Virus record (IMG/VR): IMGVR_UViG_3300009496_000053
Span: 1 to 27,969 of that record
DNA: 27,969 bases
Direction: 5' to 3' (one strand)
DNA from: a virus
Shown here: in pieces, positions 1 through 7,300 of the stretch
Position numbering within the stretch: position 1 is the first letter of the stretch
Layout: every line of letters starts with the position of its first letter
Notes under the pieces: model-generated
Databases searched by the model: none
The model's input: only the letters and a program-made list of their open reading frames with translations
Told to the model about the DNA's origin: nothing
Position numbers and translations under genes: made by a program

Positions 1-2
1 CA

Positions 3-203
3 AATTCTGATTGTATATTTGCAATACAAAACTCAAATTTAATCAAAGAGATGTATGGTATTAACTGTGTATCAAGTTCGTCTGAGCACCTAGAAAATAC
101 TGGTATTAAAAAGGTGCTTTACGAAGGAAATATTAAACAAAAATATTGGACGTTTGATGGTCTAAACGAGTTTGATCGCTATATGGCTATTGGTAAGAAG
201 TAG
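3..203 (+). CDS. C-terminal end of an unidentified plus-strand gene (partial)
   Basis: An open frame enters from the left edge and runs 66 codons to a TAG at 201-203. The visible residues include KEMYGINCVSSSSEHLEN and end in DRYMAIGKK. It is the only plausible plus-strand gene here. Its stop lies 17 bases inside the 3' end of the minus-strand gene at 187-843, so the two genes converge and overlap tail to tail. I do not recognise a family from this fragment. The start and most of the protein lie outside the window. It is probably real because the frame is open to the edge and ends exactly where the opposing gene ends, but 66 codons is limited proof. Confidence 0.6.
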   Translation, partial: NSDCIFAIQNSNLIKEMYGINCVSSSSEHLENTGIKKVLYEGNIKQKYWTFDGLNEFDRYMAIGKK

Positions 204-843
204 CGTCTTCACCTGAAATGTCTTCAATCATGTCTTGCCACATTTCTAAGTGTGGTATGACAAAGCCTAAAGAGATTCTTTGTTCGTGTGAGCCTGCACA
301 GTGATAAAACACTTTGTCAGGCTCTCTACCTCTACCAAAATATCCTACTTTGCATGTCCAGCCTGGCTTATCTTGCATCGTTACAATTTCTTTTGTGATA
401 GGATCTCTGTAACGAAAGAAACCGTTTCCTTCTTTTGAATATGATAGAAGAATATTATATCCAGATGCGTTCCAGTTATTGTGCCAGCTCATAAATCCTT
501 CTGCTGGATAATATACGTTGACTGCTTGATTACGTGCGCCGAGATAAGAACACAATTCAGTTGCCATGTCACGGCATTTTTTCTTATGTTCAGACGATAC
601 TCTTTCTTCTGATGCAATGTCTACAGAAATAGTTTTTTCAGGATAACCAATGTGTTCACCATCTTTGTCAACTATTTCCTTTAAGTGCTCTTCGCCACAT
701 GCTTTCTCTAAATCATAACCTTGATGCCTACCTTCATGATTAGATATTTTATCTAAATCAGATAAGTCTTGCTCAAAGAACCAGTCACTATATGAGTTTA
801 AAATTTCTGATACTTCAGTATTATTAATATTAATCCATTTCAT
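187..843 (-). CDS. putative 2-oxoglutarate/Fe(II)-dependent oxygenase
   Basis: A 218-residue soluble protein. The second half looks like the double-stranded beta-helix core of 2OG/Fe(II) oxygenases: a WHNN motif (H121, N123), a middle GNGFFRYRD segment, then FYHCAGSHEQRISLGF with candidate distal histidines H181 or H186 and a possible 2OG-binding R189. In the usual HxD...H triad the second position is Asp or Glu. Here it is Asn (HxN), which either weakens the call or indicates altered metal binding. It starts 11 bases after the GT8-like gene ends and is the last minus-strand gene of the tail region, overlapping the convergent plus-strand gene by 17 bases. The ribosome binding site is weak. 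Its position beside a glycosyltransferase and a repeat fibre protein suggests protein or glycan modification, which is inference. Confidence 0.55.
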   Translation of the reverse strand: MKWININNTEVSEILNSYSDWFFEQDLSDLDKISNHEGRHQGYDLEKACGEEHLKEIVDKDGEHIGYPEKTISVDIASEERVSSEHKKKCRDMATELCSYLGARNQAVNVYYPAEGFMSWHNNWNASGYNILLSYSKEGNGFFRYRDPITKEIVTMQDKPGWTCKVGYFGRGREPDKVFYHCAGSHEQRISLGFVIPHLEMWQDMIEDISGEDATSYQ

Positions 844-854
844 AACTTAAACTC

Positions 855-1559
855 TTAGTCTAACTTGTCCTGAGGTATTGTGTGATGATACAAAACGATA
901 TCAGTTTCTTGAAGTTCTTCAAAGTGATATCCGTTTACAAAATTCCAACGAGCGTCTGGTTCTTTGATGTACCCCCACTTAACTCCTTTCTCACCGTAAG
1001 TCAATAGGCGCCACATAGTAAATGTATCCCATTTACGAGCGTCTTCTGGATAGTGTTGCATGTCATAATCTGGCTCCCATTGTTTGAGATACTCAGTATA
1101 CCATGCGCCCATCAAGTTCATTGTTGCTTCGTTCTTTCTATATATAAAGAATCCGCAATGGCAAGTCATCTCTTCGCCTTCTGCTAACTTCGTCAGTTTG
1201 GCATTGTATGGACGATTCTTTGTGAACACAATGTCCATATCATCAGGCAACTCATCCCAGACATTCTGAATATCTTCATGCTCACACATCATATCAGCAT
1301 CAAGATAACAAGTAATGTCGTAAGGAGTTTTGTTGAGCGCCCACAGTTTAGCACGAATATGACGAGGAATACCTTCAGTTACAATGTTATCAAACAGTGT
1401 ATAGTCTTCAGGCTCAACCCATTCTTCGTGTGTAAAGAAGGTGATATTTGCTTCTGGATAAAAGTCTCGTACTGATTCTGCTAGTACTTTTGCGTAACGA
1501 TAAAACCCTTTTCTGACAGAAGCAACAATGACAAACCCTTTAGTCTGCTTCTTTGCCAT
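855..1559 (-). CDS. glycosyltransferase, GT-A fold, GT8-like
   Basis: A nucleotide-sugar-dependent glycosyltransferase, probably cytoplasmic. The N-terminal half has the GT-A pattern: a first strand FVIVASV, a KLWAL helix around residue 71, and CYLDADMM with the metal-binding D-A-D at residues 87-89. A later HCGFFIYRK segment fits the acceptor side of GT8-type enzymes. I chose ATG at 1559 (MAKKQ, 234 residues) rather than a TTG two codons upstream, because an AAGGAA Shine-Dalgarno at 1567-1572 is correctly spaced for it. The start overlaps the end of the upstream 163-residue gene by 20 bases. The GT8 family includes sugar-to-protein enzymes such as glycogenin. The donor sugar and acceptor cannot be read from the sequence. 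The nearby Tyr/Gly/Ser/Thr repeat protein is a possible acceptor (inference). Confidence 0.75.
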   Translation of the reverse strand: MAKKQTKGFVIVASVRKGFYRYAKVLAESVRDFYPEANITFFTHEEWVEPEDYTLFDNIVTEGIPRHIRAKLWALNKTPYDITCYLDADMMCEHEDIQNVWDELPDDMDIVFTKNRPYNAKLTKLAEGEEMTCHCGFFIYRKNEATMNLMGAWYTEYLKQWEPDYDMQHYPEDARKWDTFTMWRLLTYGEKGVKWGYIKEPDARWNFVNGYHFEELQETDIVLYHHTIPQDKLD

Positions 1560-2031
1560 TCTCAAGTTCCTTCATCAACAAAATAGTAGCATATGCTTGA
1601 ACTTCCATGATTGACTTAGACTTACGAATCATTCGTTTTAGTTCAGTATTTTTTGAGTTCTTGATAGCGTCAACTTCAAATGCTTCAAGTTTGCAGTTAA
1701 ACAATGCTTCTTGCTTTGCTCTTGTCAGTTGAGACTCTCGCCTTTCCATTTGACGCTTAATGTTTTCATTGCGCCTGTCTAGACCTTCTTGTGTGTTAGC
1801 ATCAATTTCTTCTTCAGTATATTGTTCCAACACAGCTTTCATGTCAGGATTTGTACCTTCAGGATCTTGAATGGAAGCCATGCTGTGCTGTCCATTTGCA
1901 AGTTCGATGGTTACAATGAGGTGGCGATTGTCCTTATTAGACCAATAAGGATTAAGATATTTCTTTTTAGGGGTAATTTCTTCGAACACTTGTGTAACAG
2001 AGGTGTCCGAAGAAACTGATAGATCGGTCAT
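1540..2031 (-). CDS. conserved hypothetical protein, possible tail-fibre assembly factor
   Basis: A 163-residue protein I cannot name with certainty. The N-terminal 75 residues look like a small beta domain (NRHLIVTIELANGQ, then HSMASIQDPEGTNPD). The rest is a highly charged helix, probably coiled coil (RRNENIKRQMERRES onward). It starts with ATG behind a GGAG ribosome binding site 47 bases after the repeat fibre gene, and its end overlaps the next gene. A small protein with a helical C-terminal half placed directly after a fibre gene is the usual position of fibre chaperones in T4-like phages, so a chaperone role is reasonable. That rests on position only. Confidence 0.55.
   Translation of the reverse strand: MTDLSVSSDTSVTQVFEEITPKKKYLNPYWSNKDNRHLIVTIELANGQHSMASIQDPEGTNPDMKAVLEQYTEEEIDANTQEGLDRRNENIKRQMERRESQLTRAKQEALFNCKLEAFEVDAIKNSKNTELKRMIRKSKSIMEVQAYATILLMKELENGKEAD
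1567..1572 (-). promoter_or_regulatory. Shine-Dalgarno site deciding the glycosyltransferase start
   Basis: On the minus strand AAGGAA lies 7 bases before ATG 1559. It is too close to the alternative TTG codon at 1565 to serve it, so it supports the shorter form beginning MAKKQ. Confidence 0.6.
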
Positions 2032-2078
2032 AATATAACTCCAAATAATAAAACTTCAATACTATATAGTCAATTTTT

Positions 2079-3599
2079 TTAAGCAGTCTTTAACCAAAGT
2101 TTCACAGTCGATACGTTTTCAGTAGTTGCTTGAATAGTATTGCCTGCGTATGTTCCAGTAAAGCCTCTAGAATATGTACCTGAATATGTGCCTGAATATG
2201 TACCAGTGTAAGTAGAAGTTCCTACATAGTTACCAGTATAATAACCAGTATAAGTGCCTGAATATGTACCAGAATATGCAGAAGTTCCTACATAGTTACC
2301 AGTATAATAACCAGTATAAGTGCCTGAATATGTACCAGAATATGCTGAAGTTCCTACATAGTTACCAGTAAAGTTTCTATTGTATGCACCGGTGTAATAC
2401 CCAGTATAGGTTTTAGCGCCAGTATAGAAACCAGTATAGAAGCCAGTATAATAACCAGTGTAGTAATTAGTATCACCAGCAAATCCTGAATAGAAAAGTG
2501 TATATGCGTTAGTAGTAGCATATGCTCCAGCATATGCACCAGCGTATGCAGAAGTTCCTACATAGTTACCTGCGTAGTCGCCAGAGAATGAACCAGTATA
2601 TGAGCCTGAATATGTTTTAGCTCCAACATATGAACCAACATAGTTGCCTGCATAGTTACCAGCATATGTGCCTGAATATGTTTTAGCTCCGGCATATCCA
2701 CCTACATAATTGCCCGCATAGTTACCAGAATATGCACCTGAATATGTTTTAGCTCCGGCATATCCGCCTGCATAGTTTCCTACATAGTTGCCAGTAAAAT
2801 TGCCGGTATACGTTCCTGCATAGTTTTGTGAAGCTACTTGCTGACGAGTATCTATTAAGTTGTCGCCCATTTGAACCCAGGTACCACCAGCAGGAGCGGC
2901 TGATTGTATTTTGTATGTACCTATACCCGAGTCAATGATTCGATTTCTGAAGTTAGGAACCATTTGCTCGATTTCAGCGGCAGACATCATTTTGACGTTT
3001 GTGCCATCTAGCTTGAGAGAAGCAAAATCAGAGTTTGCTGATGTAGATGGAGCAGTTTTTTGCCACAGATATAAACTAGTAGAACCGCCTTGATTACTAT
3101 CTGTAATAGTGGCACGAGAAGTCCATGTACCACCTGTAGGCGCAGAAGCAGCTAGTGTATATTGTCCTACTGTGTAACCAGTGCTAGTTACCATGTCCTC
3201 AATAACTTTGTCAATAACATCAGTGTCTAGTGCTGAATCATCATACTCTTTGATCGCTGAGTCCCAGCCAACTGGACGATTAGTAATGCTTTCTGAGGCC
3301 GCTGCTGTTACTTGCTTAAAGTAGTAGGTAGTATTAGTTGTTGTGCCAGCAGTTGGATGAGTTCCAATTGCGTCATTTCTGATAGTGTTTGTCCAAGTAC
3401 CAATGCTAGTACCCGATAAGGCGTTTGCAGTATCTACATTTAACTCTGCTGTTCCAGTACCATCGGTGTCTGCCGCAAACTTGTTTGTGATTACATATGA
3501 CAAATATTGATTGATTTCTGCTTCTGTCATCTCCTGCAAGCCTTGGAAGTTCGCTGAGCTGGCAGGAGTGCCATTGGCTTTAATTCTTAATGGGAGCAT
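2079..3599 (-). CDS. repeat-containing tail fibre-like protein ((Y/F)xGx repeats)
   Basis: A 506-residue protein with two halves. Residues 1-255 are non-repetitive and contain two related segments, YTLAASAPTGGTW (about 147-159) and YKIQSAAPAGGTW (about 229-241). The first is followed by YLWQKTAP, echoed by the final KLWLKTA. Residues about 260-487 are an almost uninterrupted tetrapeptide repeat, aromatic-x-Gly-x with x mostly Ala, Thr, Ser, Val or Asn (for example GNYAGNYVGGYAG). Such regularity suggests an extended fibrous beta structure. An AAGGAA ribosome binding site precedes the ATG. Its place between a short fibre-type protein and a possible assembly factor argues for a tail or head fibre. 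Similar YxG-rich proteins occur in marine T4-like phages, to my recollection, as hypothetical or tail-fibre-like proteins. No receptor-binding domain is visible. Confidence 0.75.
   Translation of the reverse strand: MLPLRIKANGTPASSANFQGLQEMTEAEINQYLSYVITNKFAADTDGTGTAELNVDTANALSGTSIGTWTNTIRNDAIGTHPTAGTTTNTTYYFKQVTAAASESITNRPVGWDSAIKEYDDSALDTDVIDKVIEDMVTSTGYTVGQYTLAASAPTGGTWTSRATITDSNQGGSTSLYLWQKTAPSTSANSDFASLKLDGTNVKMMSAAEIEQMVPNFRNRIIDSGIGTYKIQSAAPAGGTWVQMGDNLIDTRQQVASQNYAGTYTGNFTGNYVGNYAGGYAGAKTYSGAYSGNYAGNYVGGYAGAKTYSGTYAGNYAGNYVGSYVGAKTYSGSYTGSFSGDYAGNYVGTSAYAGAYAGAYATTNAYTLFYSGFAGDTNYYTGYYTGFYTGFYTGAKTYTGYYTGAYNRNFTGNYVGTSAYSGTYSGTYTGYYTGNYVGTSAYSGTYSGTYTGYYTGNYVGTSTYTGTYSGTYSGTYSRGFTGTYAGNTIQATTENVSTVKLWLKTA
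2139..2822 (-). repeat. 12-bp tandem repeat array encoding (Y/F)xGx
   Basis: About 57 tetrapeptide units (residues 260-487) are encoded by degenerate 12-base repeats. Most units keep the aromatic and glycine codons while the other two positions vary. Interruptions such as GAKTYSG and VGTSAY recur every few units and mark a longer period. Confidence 0.9.
2215..2346 (-). repeat. two near-identical 66-bp direct repeats
   Basis: Units 2215-2280 and 2281-2346 differ by eye only at the last base, and the first bases of a third copy follow from 2347. Each unit encodes 22 residues that include YTGYYTGNYVGTS. Nucleotide identity this high points to recent duplication and a site prone to copy-number change. 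Confidence 0.85.
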
Positions 3600-3610
3600 T
3601 ACTTAATTCC

Positions 3611-4093
3611 TTAATTTAATCGACTGCCAGATGAGTCGTATATAATTGTTTCTACCATGGTATTCCAATTAGTATTATCTATTCCAACCAATTTTATCGT
3701 GCTTCCAGGAGAAATAAGAATAGAATCATTTGCTGCGCCACTATTTATTGTTCCTGAAGTGTTAGGATATATTTTTACGTTTGCAGAAGTTCCATTAATA
3801 ATAGTATACAACACTCCAGCACTTGCGGTAGGAAGTTTCACCCCCTGATTTTCAGTTGCAGTAGAAACAAGATTAAAAGTCTTAGACAAAGCAGTTGCTC
3901 CTGTCTGATCTGTTCCTGCGGCTAAGACTGATGCTGTTATAGATGCAGTGTGGTCACCACTAGAAGTTATATCAGCGACTACGACAGAATCGCCTGACTC
4001 ATACTTATCAGTATTTAAATTACTAAAGTTATCATCTACCTCGGTATTAGTTAGAGGTCTACCTTCAACTGTTCTTAATGTAATTGTAGCCAT
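3611..4093 (-). CDS. short tail fibre-type structural protein
   Basis: A 160-residue protein. The N-terminus reads TVEGRPLTNTEVDDNFSNLN, a motif common near the N-terminus of phage tail fibres and short structural proteins (PLT.xEVDxNFxxLN). The rest is Ser/Thr/Gly/Asn-rich beta-type sequence without cysteine, ending with a strand-rich segment around STIKLVGIDNTNWNTMVE that resembles small fibre head or capsid decoration domains. The ATG at 4093 follows the coiled-coil gene by 4 bases, with a GGGA site upstream. It ends 11 bases before the repeat fibre gene and is probably made with it. The exact role is unknown. Confidence 0.65.
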   Translation of the reverse strand: MATITLRTVEGRPLTNTEVDDNFSNLNTDKYESGDSVVVADITSSGDHTASITASVLAAGTDQTGATALSKTFNLVSTATENQGVKLPTASAGVLYTIINGTSANVKIYPNTSGTINSGAANDSILISPGSTIKLVGIDNTNWNTMVETIIYDSSGSRLN

Positions 4094-4097
4094 CTAG

Positions 4098-4346
4098 TTA
4101 ATCCCGAGAATTCAGCTTTTCTAAAATTAATCTCAACGAGTCTTTTATATCTGTGACTTCATCTTTTAATGTATTTATATCATTCTCACATTCAAGAATT
4201 TTCTGATTCTTTTTAATTCTTTTTTGCTTTATTTTTTTATATTCTGCTAATGAAGAACTGTCTATATTGACGATTGCCTTAGAATTAGTTTCTCGGGCAA
4301 TCGTCTTATCGTCTTCAACACGTACAAACTTATTTATAGTCATCAT
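4098..4346 (-). CDS. small coiled-coil protein of unknown function
   Basis: An 82-residue basic protein. Residues 1-35 are a short beta-type segment (NKFVRVEDDKTIARETN), and residues about 36-80 form a continuous charged helix with heptad-like spacing (KKIKQKRIKKNQKILE, then NDINTLKDEVTDIKDSL), a likely coiled coil. The first ATG overlaps the stop of the giant structural gene (TAATG), and a second in-frame ATG follows directly and is better spaced from the upstream AGG. Its place in the fibre gene block suggests a connector or oligomerising structural protein, which is inference. Confidence 0.65.
   Translation of the reverse strand: MMTINKFVRVEDDKTIARETNSKAIVNIDSSSLAEYKKIKQKRIKKNQKILECENDINTLKDEVTDIKDSLRLILEKLNSRD
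4172..4179 (-). promoter_or_regulatory. TATAAATA octamer 80 bases before the short fibre-type gene
   Basis: It lies in the coiled-coil gene (DINT codons), 78 bases upstream of ATG 4093. It is a candidate for separate late expression of the fibre block. Confidence 0.35.
4331..4338 (-). promoter_or_regulatory. TATAAATA octamer at the start of the coiled-coil gene
   Basis: It overlaps codons 4-6 (I-N-K) of the 82-residue gene, so it cannot serve that gene from its own start. It could serve the fibre genes 240 bases downstream. Confidence 0.25.
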
Positions 4347-7300
4347 TATACCTGTAGTGCGTATGCTCTGAGCGTCTTAGTTTTAGGAAGAATTGCTCGG
4401 TTGCTACTTAAGTGTACTATCTTTATAGCAAACTGCTTGAAAGATTTATATGTGACAGTTGATGTGGTAGCAGTTCCTAGAGATCCTGCTACTGTTTCGC
4501 CTCCAGTACCTGGTACTATCTGTGCATTGACATTGCCTGCAGAATAATATCTTCCAGGATTAGTAATTCTAATCTCAGAGATTGTATTACCATTCATTAT
4601 TGCTTCAGCAGAAGCTCCATATCCAACACCAGCATTATCAGTTATCTTAATGATCGGAGCAGATACATATGTTCCACCCGTAACTACTGGAATAGAGGCA
4701 ACTCTCGTAACATCATATTCGAAAATTCCAGTTGTGCTATCAACTCCCCATGTGCCAGTAGATTTTTCTGGAATCTTATAAGAGTATTCTGCAAAACCAG
4801 TAGTCGCAATAAACGGAGATGTTTCTACTTCTAGTTTTCTCCAATAGACATCGCTTTCAAATTCCCCGTCATCTTCAGCATTTTGTAGTTTAGCATAAAC
4901 TTCAACCGCTGCATTAGAAGGAATAGCATTATCTAAGAATATCTTCAAGTCTTCTGCATCTTGTCCTTCTGCAAGAACAACTTTTCTTGATATATACTTA
5001 GATTGAGCATTGCCGCCACTGCGAATTTCTTCTTCTGTTGAAGTATTGTTTATGTTATTTGCAATTGCTAACATGTCAAGTGCAGCCAAATCTAGAATTG
5101 GACTTACATTGTTAGAAGTTGTACTTAACGTAAACTGTAGTCTAGCAGTTTTCTCACCGTCTCTAGCTATTTCATTTGAATAGCTATATACAGTCTTCAC
5201 TTCTGGAAGCTCTACTGTTGTTTGTAATACAGCATCAGACAATGTAGTGTTTGCAGTAAGTTCATCTTTCTTGGTTAAAGCAATCTTAGAAGAAAGAGTT
5301 CCAATTTGATCTGGATTGATTGCGTGATACTGTACGCAATGAGCAGTAAGGTCTCTATCTTCAATCGTAGAAATCTTAGTATAAGTCACGCCGTTACCAA
5401 CAAGGTCTCCGACAACAAAACTTCCACTAGTCACTTCTAATTCGTAAGAAGTGACTAGTTTGTCATAACGACTAACTTTTGCACGATTGAGAGACAATGA
5501 AACCGTTGCAGCAGTTGTTGGATCACCAGAAGTTAGCGCCACTGTAGGAGCTGAAGTATATCCTGATCCTGGATTAGTCAAAGTAATTGCAGTGACTGCT
5601 CCTCCAGAAACCGTATATGTTCCGGCAGCATTAGAGCCATTAGTTCCAGTATTAGTAAACACTAAATTATAAGTGCCATCAGTTGCATAAGAGCCTGCAC
5701 TGTTTATGGTAGCTTTAAATCCGTGTACAAAATCTGCTACTGGGAAATAACTCGGAGGCGTCAAAAATGTGCCATCCTCTGTTATAAAGTCTGTAACAGC
5801 AGTCGGCGTACGATCCCACTCATCTGCATCAAATTTAATCCAATCAATATTTTTGTTCACTGTGTTTACAATGTAATTTTGATTGACTTCAAATTTAGCT
5901 CGTCTTACAACAAACATTAAATCTTCATCTTGATGTGCAGACCAAGTTCTGTTATTTGCAGATGTAAATAGAACACCAGAATGTGTCTGTTCTGTTATAA
6001 CCTCAGTAGAACCTTTTCTAATCTCACCTAGTTTGCCGAGCCAAGCCTCGTAACCACGATCATTTGCATCTGGCTTGAGTACCATACAATACTCAGTGTT
6101 ATTTTGTAAATGTACTGGACCACTAAATTTAAAGTTAGTAGAATTGAATGTTACCTTTCCAGAACTATCTTCAGTAGACACTAAACACTCTGATCTTGTT
6201 TTATGGCTTTCTGCAATTATTGTTGATCCTGGCACACCATTTATCATTTCTCTGATCTGTAGAGTAATGCCGTTATTATTTTCCTCTGATGATTTATTTC
6301 TAAAGAAAACATCAGCAGAAGTAATAAACATTCCTCCTTCCATTCCTTCGACATAGAATGACTGTGCTAATGGATCTTGTGCAAAACTTCCTGGTCCAGC
6401 TTCTGCACAGAATAAATCTGGTATTGAAAAATCAAAGTCTAGTGCAGCAAGTGCTTCTAAATCTATGTTAAGATCAGTTATATTAGTTACAGAAGTAGCA
6501 TTAGGAACATTAATTACTTCAACATCTTCGGTCACATCTTTATTTGTAGTTGAAGTTGTCAGTCTTACATTAGATTCTCCTAAACTGCTTGCTGTCGCAC
6601 TTGTATTTACAGAAGGAGAAGTCTCATCAGCATCTCCATGAGTATAAACAGATGCGTCAATAGTTTGAACTGTTCCTGTGGCAGTGTCTATAGTAGCAGA
6701 ATCATCAACGAGAATTACTTGTTGAGTTTCAACTTGAACTGTGCTGGTATTAGTTGTATCTACATCGATATAAACTTTTGCTTGTTCTTTAACAGAAGGA
6801 GGCGCTTGATTTTGCAAATAATCATTGTAAGTAGCACAACCAGGATCAGCCATTTCAACGCCATATCTACTACCATCAGCTCGCTCAAGAACTGCTTTTG
6901 ATATACCAGTGGTTAAATCTTGAAGAGAATCAGGAACGCCACACGTAACGCCAAGAACCGTATCACTAACGTCTAGTTGTTCAATTGGAACTCTATTTGC
7001 ACGAACTAAAGAATCGCCCGCTAGAGTTTGAGTTTGCACCCAAGGATCTTGAATGCCAGTTGTGAACTTGACTTGTTCTATTTTTTTGTCTATATCAGTC
7101 GCTGTCCTGTCATCATATGTTCTACTTCGTACTTCTCTGTCGCCTATTGCTGATGCTGGCCTAGGCTTTCTAGTAGTCAAGTTTGTTATAACAGTTCTTT
7201 CTACTGAATGATTGGCATAAAAATAGCCATAGGTAGAAGAATCGGCCTGAGAAATATCATTATGATTTGTGATCTCAATCTTAATTCCCTCTTCCCGATT

